Positions 9,048 through 18,098 of a DNA stretch of 64,000 bases are shown here, piece after piece (the first letter of the stretch is position 1; every line of letters begins with the position of its first letter). The stretch covers positions 1-64,000 of the forward strand of contig MKWI01000023.1 in the NCBI GenBank assembly GCA_001899715.1, in the 5' to 3' direction. A model generated the notes under the pieces. The model saw only the letters and a program-made list of their open reading frames with translations. It did not search any database and was not told the origin of the DNA. The DNA is from Sphingobium sp. 66-54 (GTDB lineage: Bacteria; Pseudomonadota; Alphaproteobacteria; Sphingomonadales; Sphingomonadaceae). The translations under genes were made by a program, and so were the position numbers.

Positions 9048-10225
9048 TTGAAGTGCAGGCGCACCGGCAGCCTGGCCGGACCATGACCGACCGTGGTCAT
9101 CCAGGGTTCGATCTCGCCAGCCAGTTCGACCCGGTCCAGCTCGCGGACCAGTGCGCCGAGCAACGCGTCCGCCTCCATATAGGCGAGCGTGCGGCCGACG
9201 CAGGCGTGGACGCCGTAGCCGAAGCCGAGGCTATGCTTGAGGTCGCGTCCGACCTTGTAGCGCTCCGGTTCGTCCCAGAAGCGCGGATCGCGATTGGCGG
9301 CTGCGAACATCAGGCCGACGCGGGTGCCGGCCGGCACGACCATGTCGTCGATCGGCACGTCGACCGTGGTGATCCGCCCGGCCATGCGCGAGGGGCTGTC
9401 CCACCGCAGCGTCTCGTCGAACGCGTTACGCAGAAGCTTGGGGTTGGCCTTGACCTTCTCGAACTCCTCGGGGAATTCCGCCCATGCCCGCAGCGCATTG
9501 GCCATGGTGATATAGGTGGTGTCCGCCCCGGCCGAGAGGATGGTCTGGAGCAGCAGCTTGGCCTCAGCCAGCGTGATCTTGCCCTCATCAGCGGCCTTGA
9601 ACATCAGCGCGCCGAACCCGTCCGGATCGAGCCCGTCGCGCTCGCAGACCGTATTCAGCCATGCGATGACCGGCTCGAAATCCTCGACCATCGCCTCGCG
9701 GAACAGCTCGTTCTCTGGCCCCATCGTCGCCCAGACCATATGCGAGAAGCCGTGCATATGGGTGCGGTCGCCCGGCGGCAGGCCGAGCGCATCGGGGAAG
9801 ACGGTATAGACATATTTGCGCGTCACCTCCTCCACCGCGTCGAGCACCCCGCCGCCGCGCGCGCGCAACGCCGCGACATGACGATCCGCGCCGGTGGTGA
9901 AGATGTCACGCATCGAGTCGAGCGTACGCGGCGAGAGGGCATCGCCGATCACCCGGCGCACGCGGGTATGCTCGGGCGGATCGTCCGTCAGCAGGATCTC
10001 CGGCCGTAGCGACTTGGGATCGTGCCATGGACGCGAAGTGGAGGAGAAGCTCTTCCAGTCCATCAAACCCGCGGCGACATGCTCGTGCCGGCCAATCATC
10101 ACCACGCCATCGGCGAGCCGCACCGCCGGAGCAAACTCGCGCAGCGCATCGTCCACGTTGCGGGCGTCACGCACCGCCTCACGAGTGAAGATATCCAGCG
10201 GATAATCGGGAATCTCGCGTGCCAT
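9044..10225 (-). CDS. Cytochrome P450, CYP199-like
   Basis: 393 aa. The I-helix oxygen-activation motif AGADTT is at residues 232-237, the K-helix ExxR is ETLR at 271-274, and the heme loop FGYGVHACVG at 335-344 places the thiolate ligand at Cys342. The overall pattern, including LLTDDPPEHTR and the tail of the heme helix, resembles soluble class I P450s such as CYP199, known for para-substituted benzoate O-demethylation or hydroxylation. No ferredoxin or ferredoxin reductase is encoded in the cluster, so electrons must come from elsewhere in the genome. The start is the ATG with a GGAGGG site, overlapping the upstream stop as TGATG. Confidence 0.93.
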   Translation of the reverse strand: MAREIPDYPLDIFTREAVRDARNVDDALREFAPAVRLADGVVMIGRHEHVAAGLMDWKSFSSTSRPWHDPKSLRPEILLTDDPPEHTRVRRVIGDALSPRTLDSMRDIFTTGADRHVAALRARGGGVLDAVEEVTRKYVYTVFPDALGLPPGDRTHMHGFSHMVWATMGPENELFREAMVEDFEPVIAWLNTVCERDGLDPDGFGALMFKAADEGKITLAEAKLLLQTILSAGADTTYITMANALRAWAEFPEEFEKVKANPKLLRNAFDETLRWDSPSRMAGRITTVDVPIDDMVVPAGTRVGLMFAAANRDPRFWDEPERYKVGRDLKHSLGFGYGVHACVGRTLAYMEADALLGALVRELDRVELAGEIEPWMTTVGHGPARLPVRLHFK

Positions 10226-11124
10226 CAGCTTCCCTCCAGCCCGATGCCGAAGAAGCGGGTGCCCTCGCCCTCGGTCCTGATCCACCCGGCGGTGGGGTCG
10301 GCAAAATGCGCGCCGATTACCAGCACTCCGGAATCCTTGTATTTATCGACGAAATCCATGCGGGTCTTCTTGCCGGCGGGCGGGTTCATATCGAACCGCG
10401 CCGGGCGATGCGGCAGCGCCGTCTGGATCGGATGGTGCATGAGGTCGCCGGTGATGACCCCGCGCTCGCCCTTCGATTCGATGCAGAGGTGGATATGGCC
10501 CGGCGTGTGGCCATGGCTCGGCTCCACCCACAATTCCTCGCTGATCCGGTGATCGGTATCGATCAGGTCGGCAAGACCGCGCTCCATGATCGGGTCCACC
10601 GAGTCGGCGAAATGGCGCACATCGTGCAGCCCATGGTCCTCATGGCTGCGCATCTCCGCCCAGGCGTCGAACTCCTTGCGGCCGAACAGATAGCGTGCAT
10701 TGGGGAAGGTCGGCGCCCATTGCGTGCCGTCCCAATAGGTGTTCCAGCCGACATGGTCGAAGTGGAGATGAGTGCAGAGCACCACGTCGATATCCTCGGG
10801 CTTGAGGCCGAGCGAGCCGAGGTCCTCCAGAAAGCTGGTGTTGAGATTGGTGAACACATCGAAAGCGCGGTCGCGGCCATTGCCGATGCAGGTATCCAGC
10901 ATGACGTTCAGCGTCGGCGTCTGCACGACGAATCCCTGGAAGTTCATGATCTGCTCGCCCTGCGGCGTCGCGTAATGCGGGTGGAGCCAGCGCATCGCGA
11001 TCACCTCCTCGGGCGTCGCGTCGGCGATGGTCATGTTGATGTGATCGGAGAATTTCCACACCTCGACGAGCCGGCTGACGGTCACGTCGCCGATCTGCCA
11101 GCTCCTGATATGTTCCTTCGCCAT
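10225..11124 (-). CDS. MBL-fold metallo-hydrolase
   Basis: 299 aa. HxHxDH motif (CTHLHFDHVGWN), a later His ligand in PSHGHTPGH, and the Asp bridge in ITGDLMHHP. This is a second MBL hydrolase, distinct from the lactonase-like one, with a long N-terminal beta segment typical of proteins annotated only as MBL fold. The start was moved to the MAKEHIR ATG, which has a GAGGAGAGG site. It lies between GMC oxidoreductase and P450, so an ester, lactone or thioester made by those oxidations is a plausible substrate. Confidence 0.85.
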   Translation of the reverse strand: MAKEHIRSWQIGDVTVSRLVEVWKFSDHINMTIADATPEEVIAMRWLHPHYATPQGEQIMNFQGFVVQTPTLNVMLDTCIGNGRDRAFDVFTNLNTSFLEDLGSLGLKPEDIDVVLCTHLHFDHVGWNTYWDGTQWAPTFPNARYLFGRKEFDAWAEMRSHEDHGLHDVRHFADSVDPIMERGLADLIDTDHRISEELWVEPSHGHTPGHIHLCIESKGERGVITGDLMHHPIQTALPHRPARFDMNPPAGKKTRMDFVDKYKDSGVLVIGAHFADPTAGWIRTEGEGTRFFGIGLEGS

Positions 11125-11155
11125 GAGCCTCTCCTCAGGGGATTTTTTGTCTCGT

Positions 11156-12796
11156 TCACACCTTGCGCGCGGGCGATTCCGGCGGCAGATCGACCGGCGG
11201 CAGCGGCGCCTTACCGAGTAGCTTGTCCGCCCCGCGCTCACCGACCATCACCGCCGGCGCATTGGTGTTGCCGCCAACCAGCATCGGGAAGACCGAGGCA
11301 TCAGCCACGCGCAAACCTTCGATGCCATGCACCTTGAGATCGGGATCGACCACCGCATCCTTGTCCACGCCCATCTTGCAGGTGCCGCACGGGTGATGAA
11401 CAGTATAGCCGTTCTGGCGGATGAATGCCTTGATATCCTCATCGCTCTGTACCGCTGGTCCCGGTGCCACCTCAACACCGCTATACTTTGCGAACGAGGG
11501 CGCGGCGAAGGCCTGGCGCGCGATCTTCACCGCGCGCACCAAGGGCTCGATATCCTCTTCCACGGCCAGCAATTGCGGGTCGATCAACGGCGCCTCGCGC
11601 ACATCCGCCGAGGCGAGGCGCAGCGTACCCCGGCTCCTGGGATAGAGACCGACCGGGCTGATCGCATAGCCATGGCCGACCGGCAGCGGCAGCTTCGTCG
11701 TCAGGCGCTTGGCCGGCTGGAACACGAACTGCACGTCCGGCTTGGTGAGCGACGGATCGGTGCGCAGGAACGCCACCGACTCGAATACATTGCCGGCGAG
11801 CGGCCCGGTGCGGTTGTAGAGATATTGCAGCACGTTCCACAGGCCGCGCGGCAGCGCCTTCAGGCTGATGCCGTAGGAGGTGGCGACATCGGTCTCCATA
11901 TGCACCGGACAGGCGACGTGATCGTGATAATTACCGCCTACGCCAGGAAGATCGTGCAGCACCTCGATGCCCAGCTCGCGCAAATGCGCTGCCGGGCCTA
12001 TGCCCGAGGCCATCAGCACCTGCGGCGATTGCACCGTGCCGGCGCACAGCACCACCTCGGCGCGCGCGGCGATTACGCGGCCGTCCGTCAGCGTCACGCC
12101 GGTGGCACGCCTGCCTTCCAGATTGATCCGCGCGACCTGCGCCTGTGTCAGCACGGTAAGGTTGCGGCGCTTCTTGGCCGGGTGGAGCATCGAGCGCGCG
12201 GTGGACTCGCGCTGGCCATCGCGGATCAATCCCTGGCGGAAGCCGTAACCTTCGGAATTGGGGCCGTTGAAATCGTCGCAGCGCGGAAATTGCAGCGAGG
12301 CGAGCGCATCCATGTAATCATAGTTGAGCTGGTTGGGGTTGCGGATCAGCTTGACATTGACCGGCCCGTCCTTGCCGTGAAAAACGGAGGCGGGGTAATC
12401 CTCATTATGCTCGTTGCGGGTGAAATAGGGCAGCACTTCGCGGTAGCTCCAGCCCTTGGCGCCCATGTCCGCCCATGTGTCGAAGTCAGTCGGATGGCCG
12501 CGAAAATAGACCATGCCGTTGATCTGCCCGGAGCCGCCGATCACCTTGCCGCGCGGCACTCCGATACGCCGTCCCGCCATGCCCGGCTGTGGCACCGTCT
12601 CGAACCGCCAGTTGATCGACTTGGTGCCGATCGCCGCCGCGACCCCCGCCGGGATGTGGATGAACGGATGGCTGTCGTTGCCGCCGGCCTCCAGCACCGC
12701 CACGGTGATATCCTCGCGCTCGCTCAGGCGCGCCGCCAGCGCCGCGCCGGACGAGCCGGCGCCGACCACGACATAATCGAACTCCAGATCCGCCAT
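11156..12796 (-). CDS. GMC-family FAD oxidoreductase (choline dehydrogenase-like)
   Basis: 546 aa, normal for GMC enzymes. The FAD-binding motif VVGAGSSGAALAARL is near the N-terminus, followed by GGSGQINGMVYFRG (GMC signature 1) and GTVQSPQVLMASGIGP (signature 2). Near the C-terminus are the active-site histidine region (YTVHHPCGTCKMG) and the final FAD contact (NTNAPAVMVGERGA). It oxidises an alcohol to an aldehyde, passing electrons to quinone or another acceptor. It is the first gene of the cluster, so the cluster promoter should lie in 12797-12903; no regulator gene is adjacent. Confidence 0.92.
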   Translation of the reverse strand: MADLEFDYVVVGAGSSGAALAARLSEREDITVAVLEAGGNDSHPFIHIPAGVAAAIGTKSINWRFETVPQPGMAGRRIGVPRGKVIGGSGQINGMVYFRGHPTDFDTWADMGAKGWSYREVLPYFTRNEHNEDYPASVFHGKDGPVNVKLIRNPNQLNYDYMDALASLQFPRCDDFNGPNSEGYGFRQGLIRDGQRESTARSMLHPAKKRRNLTVLTQAQVARINLEGRRATGVTLTDGRVIAARAEVVLCAGTVQSPQVLMASGIGPAAHLRELGIEVLHDLPGVGGNYHDHVACPVHMETDVATSYGISLKALPRGLWNVLQYLYNRTGPLAGNVFESVAFLRTDPSLTKPDVQFVFQPAKRLTTKLPLPVGHGYAISPVGLYPRSRGTLRLASADVREAPLIDPQLLAVEEDIEPLVRAVKIARQAFAAPSFAKYSGVEVAPGPAVQSDEDIKAFIRQNGYTVHHPCGTCKMGVDKDAVVDPDLKVHGIEGLRVADASVFPMLVGGNTNAPAVMVGERGADKLLGKAPLPPVDLPPESPARKV

Positions 12797-12903
12797 CGGC
12801 TTTCCTCTCCCTTGGCGCGAAGCTTAGGAAGCGAGCGATCGGCTGGCTTGGCCGAGAGCGAAACCGTATTGAGCGGACGCGAACGGCGGGCGCTTCCGTT
12901 TCG

Positions 12904-13077
12904 CTAGCCCTGCCCCGTCGCCAATCGCACCGCCAGCCATGCAACTGTGAAAATACCGATCCACAGCAGCACCAGCCCCGTCAGCCGCCCACGCGGCAAG
13001 CGGCGCAGGGCGAGGCTGCTGCCGACCAGCACCAGTGCCATGACAATCCAGAGCGTATTCCCCGCGATATCGAGCAG
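12904..13077 (-). CDS. Possible 57-aa small membrane protein with non-ATG start
   Basis: Too short for the ORF track. Downstream of, and in frame with, the stop of the MBL gene is an open frame with two hydrophobic segments (LWIVMALVLVGSSLAL and LTGLVLLWIGIFTVAWLAV) separated by a basic loop, ending in TAG. A GGAGG sits seven bases before a CTG codon, which I take as the start; the adjacent ATC or an internal ATG are alternatives. The two-helix pattern makes coding likely, but the start is uncertain and no function can be given. It fills most of the 315-base gap between the GMC and MBL genes. Confidence 0.45.
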   Translation of the reverse strand: MLDIAGNTLWIVMALVLVGSSLALRRLPRGRLTGLVLLWIGIFTVAWLAVRLATGQG

Positions 13078-13110
13078 GATGCGTCCTCCGCTTAACCCGG
13101 TCGGCTGGGA

Positions 13111-13884
13111 TTAGAGCCTTACCACCTGCCCATCATAGCCCGGCTCGACGCCATCGGGAAGCGCGGCGGCCAGCGTCGCGTAATCCATGCTCCAGTCCAT
13201 ATGGGTGAGAATGGCCCGCGTCGGCGCAATCATGGCGATCGCCTCCAGCGTCCGGTCGAGATGGAGGTGCGTGGGGTGCGGCTTCCTGCGCAGCGCGTCG
13301 ATGACGAGGCAATCGACACCCTGATAGAGCGCGACCATGTCCGGCGTAACCGCATGGCAATCGGTGGCGTAGGCGACCGACTTGCCATCGAGATCAAAGC
13401 GGAAACCGCTGGAGTAGATGCTGCCGTGCGGCTGGTCCACGGTGCGCACGGTGATGTCACCGATGATGAGGGGTCCGTCTGGCAGATTATGCGGCATCAC
13501 GGTGGGACGATAGCCTTGCCCGCCGGCGAACACATAATCGAACCGCCCCTTGAGGCGCGCCATCGTCGCGCGGTGCCCGTAGCCCGGCACCGGCGTGCCG
13601 CGATGGTGCATGACCTGCCGCAGATCGTCGATGCCGTGGGTATGGTCGGCATGATCGTGCGTCCACAGCACCGCATCGAGATGGATCACACCGGCGGCGA
13701 GAAGTTGGGCGCGCATATCCGGCGAGGTATCGACCAGGAGGCGCGTCGTCGCGCTCTCGACCAGGATGGAAACGCGCGTGCGGCGGTTGCGCGGATCGGC
13801 AGGATCGCATGCGCCCCAATCGCCGCCGATGCGCGGCACGCCGGACGAGGTGCCGCATCCAAGGATCGTCAGCGTGAGCGTCAC
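13111..13884 (-). CDS. MBL-fold hydrolase, PhnP-like phosphodiesterase family
   Basis: About 257 aa from a GTG start four bases after the tatD stop; the longer track ORF runs back into tatD. The sequence opens with TILGCGTSSGVP and contains the ligand set WTHDHADHTHG, then later DCH and LTHMDW motifs. That pattern fits the PhnP / 1,2-cyclic phosphate phosphodiesterase and tRNase Z-like branch of the MBL superfamily. It follows metG and tatD in one operon, an arrangement I associate with alphaproteobacteria, and there is no C-P lyase cluster, so a general nucleotide or cyclic-phosphate clean-up role is more likely than phosphonate use. Confidence 0.85.
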   Translation of the reverse strand: MTLTLTILGCGTSSGVPRIGGDWGACDPADPRNRRTRVSILVESATTRLLVDTSPDMRAQLLAAGVIHLDAVLWTHDHADHTHGIDDLRQVMHHRGTPVPGYGHRATMARLKGRFDYVFAGGQGYRPTVMPHNLPDGPLIIGDITVRTVDQPHGSIYSSGFRFDLDGKSVAYATDCHAVTPDMVALYQGVDCLVIDALRRKPHPTHLHLDRTLEAIAMIAPTRAILTHMDWSMDYATLAAALPDGVEPGYDGQVVRL

Positions 13885-13888
13885 GACG

Positions 13889-14674
13889 TCACGCTGCGAC
13901 CGGACGGGCCTTGCCGAACAAAGCGAAGAAATTACGGCTGGTCGCAGCGGCCAACGTCTCCAGATCCTCACCGCGCAGGTTGGCAAGGAAGCGGGCTGTA
14001 TCCGCGACAAAAGCCGGCTCGCACGGCTTCCCCCGATGCGGCACGGGAGCAAGGAACGGCGAGTCCGTTTCGATCAGCAGCTTCTCCAGCGGCAGACGGC
14101 GCGCCGTCTCCTGCAACGCTTTGGCATTCTTGAAGGTCACGATACCGGAAATGCTGATGTAGAAGCCGAGGTCCAGCGCGATGTCCGCAAAGGCATCGCT
14201 GGCGGTAAAGCAGTGGATGACGCCGGTGAAGGCGCCCTGCTCCATCTCATCGCGCAGGATGGCGGCGGTATCCTCCTCGGCATCGCGCGTGTGGACGATC
14301 AGCGGCAGGCCGGTCTCGCGCGCGGCAGCAATATGCGCACGGAAGCCGCGCTGCTGCTGGGCGCGATCGCTATGGTCGTAATAATAATCGAGGCCGGTCT
14401 CACCGATCCCGATAACGCGCGGGTGCTGCGCGGCCCTAACCAGACGGGCGGTACCGACATGGACATGCTCGTCCGCCTCGTGCGGGTGGATGCCGACGCT
14501 GGCCCACACGTCGCTTTCTCGTTCAGCCACGCTGACAACGGCATCCCACTCGCGCTCGCGGGTGGAGATGTTGAGCATGGTGTCGACGCCGGCTGCACGG
14601 GCGCGCGCGAGGACGGCAGGCTGATCCTCAACCAATCCCTCATAATTGAGATGGCAGTGGCTATCGACCAGCAT
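13889..14674 (-). CDS. tatD: TatD-family metal-dependent DNase
   Basis: 261 aa. It begins with the metal-binding HxH motif (VDSHCHLN), followed by the SVGIHPHEAD motif, GIGETGLDYYY with a catalytic Glu/Asp, and C-terminal IETDSPFLAP. TatD proteins are TIM-barrel 3'-5' exonucleases active on damaged DNA or RNA ends, with no role in Tat transport despite the name. Start overlaps the metG stop by one base (TGATG), so it is translated as part of the metG operon. Confidence 0.94.
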   Translation of the reverse strand: MLVDSHCHLNYEGLVEDQPAVLARARAAGVDTMLNISTREREWDAVVSVAERESDVWASVGIHPHEADEHVHVGTARLVRAAQHPRVIGIGETGLDYYYDHSDRAQQQRGFRAHIAAARETGLPLIVHTRDAEEDTAAILRDEMEQGAFTGVIHCFTASDAFADIALDLGFYISISGIVTFKNAKALQETARRLPLEKLLIETDSPFLAPVPHRGKPCEPAFVADTARFLANLRGEDLETLAAATSRNFFALFGKARPVAA

Positions 14675-16239
14675 CAGGCCGTCTCCACCGGCAATTCAAG
14701 ACGTGGAAACAATGGCTTGGGAGGCGTTATGATAAAATCGCCGGAGCGCAGCGGACTATACCAGTCATCCGCCAGCGCGGTGTAGCCGCGCGCCGATGAA
14801 GGCACGCCCATCTGATCAAGCAACGCCGTAGCACTGGCCGGGATAACCGGCAGGATCGCGACGGCCAGTTCGCCGATCGCCACATAGAGCGTCGCCAGCA
14901 CCGCCTCCATCCGCGCCGGATCGGTCTTGCGCAATGCCCAGGGCGCCTGCGCGTCGATATAGGCGTTGCAGGCGAAGCAGGCGTGCAGCCATGCCTGGAT
15001 GGCATCGGATGGCGCGAATGCCTCGAACGCGCGCGGCACCTCATGCTGTGCGGCCTCCCGCACGGCGGCGAGCAGCGCTTCGTCTTCAGGCAACGGCGCG
15101 GGCGCCGGGAGTCGACCGTCGAGATTCTTGGCGATGAAGCTCAAGGTGCGCTGGGCGAGATTGCCGAACGCATTGCCCAGATCGCTATTGGTTTTCTGAA
15201 CAATCGCTTCCGCGCTATAGCTGCCGTCATTTCCGAAGCTGACCTCGGCCAGCAGGAAGTAACGCAGCGGGTCCGCGCCGAAGGTCTCGGCGAGCACCAT
15301 CGGGTCGACGACATTGCCGAGCGACTTGGACATTTTCTCCCCGCGATTAAGCAGGAAGCCGTGGCCGAACACGGTGCGCGGCAGCGGCAGCTTCGCGCTC
15401 ATCAGGAAGGCCGGCCAATAAACGGTGTGGAAGCGCACGATATCCTTGCCGATGATGTGGACGATATCGCCCCCTTCGGCCCAGTAATGCGCCATGCGTG
15501 CCGCATCGTCCGGATAGCCGCAGCCGGTGAGATAGTTGGTCAGCGCGTCGACCCAGACATACATGACATGTTCGGGCGAGCCGGGCACCTTGACGCCCCA
15601 ATCGAAGCTGGTGCGCGAGACGGAGAGATCGCGCAGCCCGCCTTCGACGAAACGCAATATCTCGTTGCGGCGGCTCTCTGGCTGGATGAAGTCCGGCCGC
15701 TCGGCATAGAGCGCCAGCAGCCGGTCCTGATAGGCGGACAGGCGGAAGAACCAACTCTCCTCCACCGTCCACTCGACCGGCGTGCCCTGCGGAGAAAGCT
15801 TCTGCCCGTCCTCGCCGGGGGTCAGTTCGCTCTCGTCGTAATAGGCTTCGTCGCGGACCGAATACCAACCCTCATAGCGATCCAGATAAAGGTCGCCATT
15901 GGCGGCCATCGCTTCCCATATCGCCTGGCTGGCGCGGTGATGATCCGACTCGCTGGTGCGGATGAACCGATCGTAGGAGATATTCAACTTGTCATCCATC
16001 GCTTTGAAATAGGATGACAATTCATCGACGAACTGTTGCGGCTCGATACCACGCGCCCGCGATGCCTGCGCGACCTTGAGGCCATGCTCGTCCGTGCCGG
16101 TCTGGAAATAGACGTCACGCCCCATCATCCGCGCCGCCCGCGCGAAAGCGTCGGTGGCGATCGCCTCATAGGCATGGCCGATGTGCGGACGGCCATTGGG
16201 ATAATTGATGGCGGTCGTAATGGTGAGCGGCGTCGGCAT
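14674..16239 (-). CDS. metG: Methionyl-tRNA synthetase
   Basis: 521 aa. The class I signature is HIGH at residues 19-22 and KMSKS at 302-306. The tryptophan-rich methionine pocket segments (VEESWFFRLS, VYWPAFLMSA) are present. The insertion where many MetRS carry zinc-binding cysteines (GWYSVRDEAYYDESEL) has no Cys, so it belongs to the zinc-less form. There is no C-terminal dimerisation/tRNA-binding extension of the E. coli type. Essential cytoplasmic enzyme charging tRNA-Met. First gene of metG-tatD-MBL. Confidence 0.97.
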   Translation of the reverse strand: MPTPLTITTAINYPNGRPHIGHAYEAIATDAFARAARMMGRDVYFQTGTDEHGLKVAQASRARGIEPQQFVDELSSYFKAMDDKLNISYDRFIRTSESDHHRASQAIWEAMAANGDLYLDRYEGWYSVRDEAYYDESELTPGEDGQKLSPQGTPVEWTVEESWFFRLSAYQDRLLALYAERPDFIQPESRRNEILRFVEGGLRDLSVSRTSFDWGVKVPGSPEHVMYVWVDALTNYLTGCGYPDDAARMAHYWAEGGDIVHIIGKDIVRFHTVYWPAFLMSAKLPLPRTVFGHGFLLNRGEKMSKSLGNVVDPMVLAETFGADPLRYFLLAEVSFGNDGSYSAEAIVQKTNSDLGNAFGNLAQRTLSFIAKNLDGRLPAPAPLPEDEALLAAVREAAQHEVPRAFEAFAPSDAIQAWLHACFACNAYIDAQAPWALRKTDPARMEAVLATLYVAIGELAVAILPVIPASATALLDQMGVPSSARGYTALADDWYSPLRSGDFIITPPKPLFPRLELPVETA

Positions 16240-16496
16240 GGATCCTGCTGATCTGTCTGGAGGCCGCCCCGGTCGCGGCCGTTGGAGGCCCTCTCTCTAG
16301 CGGGAGGACGGCGATATGCCTAGGGGTTGCGCTTGTGGGATCGAGAGAAGTGAGGAAAGTGGCAGGATCAAAAAGCTTGGAAACGTCGCAGCTTCAAGCA
16401 CGCAGGCCAAACTCCCGCACGCTGGCACAAGCATGGCCTAGCCTCGCCTGCCCCTTCAACGCGTCGCTCGACCATTCTCTCCCGCCGGAGAGCAGG

Positions 16497-16604
16497 TCAG
16501 CGGCTGGTCGGTGCCGCCCGGTGGTCTTGCGCCTGCCCTAGCCCAACGGCCATGGCGGCGCTGCCGATCGCGCCAAGCACCAGAATCCAGAAGACTTTCT
16601 TCAT
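16497..16604 (-). CDS. Possible 35-aa secreted or membrane peptide downstream of leuC
   Basis: Too short for the ORF track. An ATG eleven bases after the leuC stop, with an AAGGGG stretch upstream, opens a 35-codon frame: two lysines, a hydrophobic core (VFWILVLGAIGSAAMAVGL), an AMA-like potential cleavage region and a short polar tail. It looks like a signal peptide or single-pass small protein. I recall small hypothetical genes beside leuC in other alphaproteobacteria, but this is memory only. The remaining 260 bases up to metG show nothing I can call. Confidence 0.5.
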   Translation of the reverse strand: MKKVFWILVLGAIGSAAMAVGLGQAQDHRAAPTSR

Positions 16605-16614
16605 GCGGCCCCTT

Positions 16615-18057
16615 TTAAGCTCGTTCATTTCCCATTAGGTCACGAACGTCCGCAAGTCGACCCCTGATCGCAGCGGCGGCCGCCATCACCGGCGAGACAA
16701 GGTGCGTGCGTGCACCCGGCCCTTGCCGCCCCATGAAGTTGCGGTTGCTGGTCGAAGCGCAACGCTCGCCGCTCGGCACGCGGTCCGGGTTCATGCCCAG
16801 ACACATGGAGCAGCCCGGCTCGCGCCACTCGAAGCCGGCCTCGATGAAGACGCGGTCCAGCCCTTCCGCCTCAGCCTGTCGCTTGACCAGGCCCGAGCCG
16901 GGCACGACCAGCGCCTGCTTGATGCCGTCAGCTACATGGCGCCCGCGCAGCACGGCGGCAGCGGCACGCAGGTCCTCGATGCGGCTGTTGGTGCAACTGC
17001 CGATGAAGATATGCTCGACGCTCACGTCTTCCATGCGCTGGCCCGCCGTCAGCCCCATATAATCGAGCGACTTGGCGGCGGCGGCGCGCTTGGAGGGGTC
17101 CTCAAAGCTATCCGGATCGGGCACGGCGCCAGTGATCGGCACCACGTCCTCCGGGCTGGTGCCCCAGGTGACGTTGGGCGCGATGTCGGTCGCATCCAGA
17201 CGCAGGCTCTTGTCGAACCGCGCGCCTTCGTCCGTCACCAGCGTCTTCCACCACGCCACAGCTTTCTCCCAATCCGCGCCATGCGGCGCCATGGGCCGGC
17301 CCTTGATGTAGGCGAAAGTCTTTTCATCCGGCGCGAACAGCCCCGAGCGCGCTCCGCCCTCAATCGCCATGTTGGCGACGGTCAGCCGGCCCTCGATGCT
17401 CATGTCGCGGAAGGTCGAGCCACGATATTCGACGACATGGCCCGTGCCGCCCGCCGTACCGGTGCGGCCGATGATTGCCAGCACCACGTCCTTGGCGGTG
17501 ACGCCATAGCCGAGCGCCCCCTCCACCTCGATGGCGAAGGTTTTTGAGGGTTTGAGCAGCAGCGTCTGCGTCGCCAGCACATGCTCCACCTCGCTGGTGC
17601 CGATGCCGAAGGCCAGCGCGCCCAGCGCGCCATGCGCCGCCGTGTGGCTGTCCCCGCACACCAGAGTCGTGCCCGGCAGCGTGAAGCCCTGCTCCGGCCC
17701 GACGACATGGACGATGCCCTGCTCGGCCGCCACCGCATCGAAATATTTGATGCCGAACTCAGGCGCGTTGCGCTCCAGCGCGGCAAGCTGCTGCGCACTC
17801 TGCGCATTTGCGATGGGGATGCGCCGGCCCTGCGCGTCGAGGCGCGGCGTGGTCGGCACGTTATGGTCCGGCACTGCCAGCGTCAGGTCCGGCCGGCGGA
17901 CCCTGCGCCCGGCAAGACGAAGGCCCTCAAACGCCTGCGGACTGGTGACTTCATGCACCAGATGGCGGTCGATATAGACGAGGCAGGTGCCGTCATCGCG
18001 CTTCTCGACGACGTGCGCGTCCCAGATCTTTTCGTAGAGTGTACGGGCTTTGCTCAT
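16615..18057 (-). CDS. leuC: 3-isopropylmalate dehydratase large subunit
   Basis: 480 aa, typical aconitase-superfamily large subunit. The three [4Fe-4S] ligands are visible as Cys355 in GSCTNSR and Cys416/Cys419 in GCSMCLG. Substrate and cluster loops [14 protein letters not shown] and [11 protein letters not shown] are intact. With LeuD it isomerises 2- to 3-isopropylmalate in leucine synthesis. The small-subunit gene leuD is not adjacent in this window: a 35-aa ORF and then metG follow instead. The gene starts 41 bp downstream of an MFS transporter stop on the same strand. Confidence 0.95.
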   Translation of the reverse strand: MSKARTLYEKIWDAHVVEKRDDGTCLVYIDRHLVHEVTSPQAFEGLRLAGRRVRRPDLTLAVPDHNVPTTPRLDAQGRRIPIANAQSAQQLAALERNAPEFGIKYFDAVAAEQGIVHVVGPEQGFTLPGTTLVCGDSHTAAHGALGALAFGIGTSEVEHVLATQTLLLKPSKTFAIEVEGALGYGVTAKDVVLAIIGRTGTAGGTGHVVEYRGSTFRDMSIEGRLTVANMAIEGGARSGLFAPDEKTFAYIKGRPMAPHGADWEKAVAWWKTLVTDEGARFDKSLRLDATDIAPNVTWGTSPEDVVPITGAVPDPDSFEDPSKRAAAAKSLDYMGLTAGQRMEDVSVEHIFIGSCTNSRIEDLRAAAAVLRGRHVADGIKQALVVPGSGLVKRQAEAEGLDRVFIEAGFEWREPGCSMCLGMNPDRVPSGERCASTSNRNFMGRQGPGARTHLVSPVMAAAAAIRGRLADVRDLMGNERA

Positions 18058-18098
18058 ATCAGGTCGCCCCTAGCGCCGCGCGGCGCAAGGTGAAAGCC

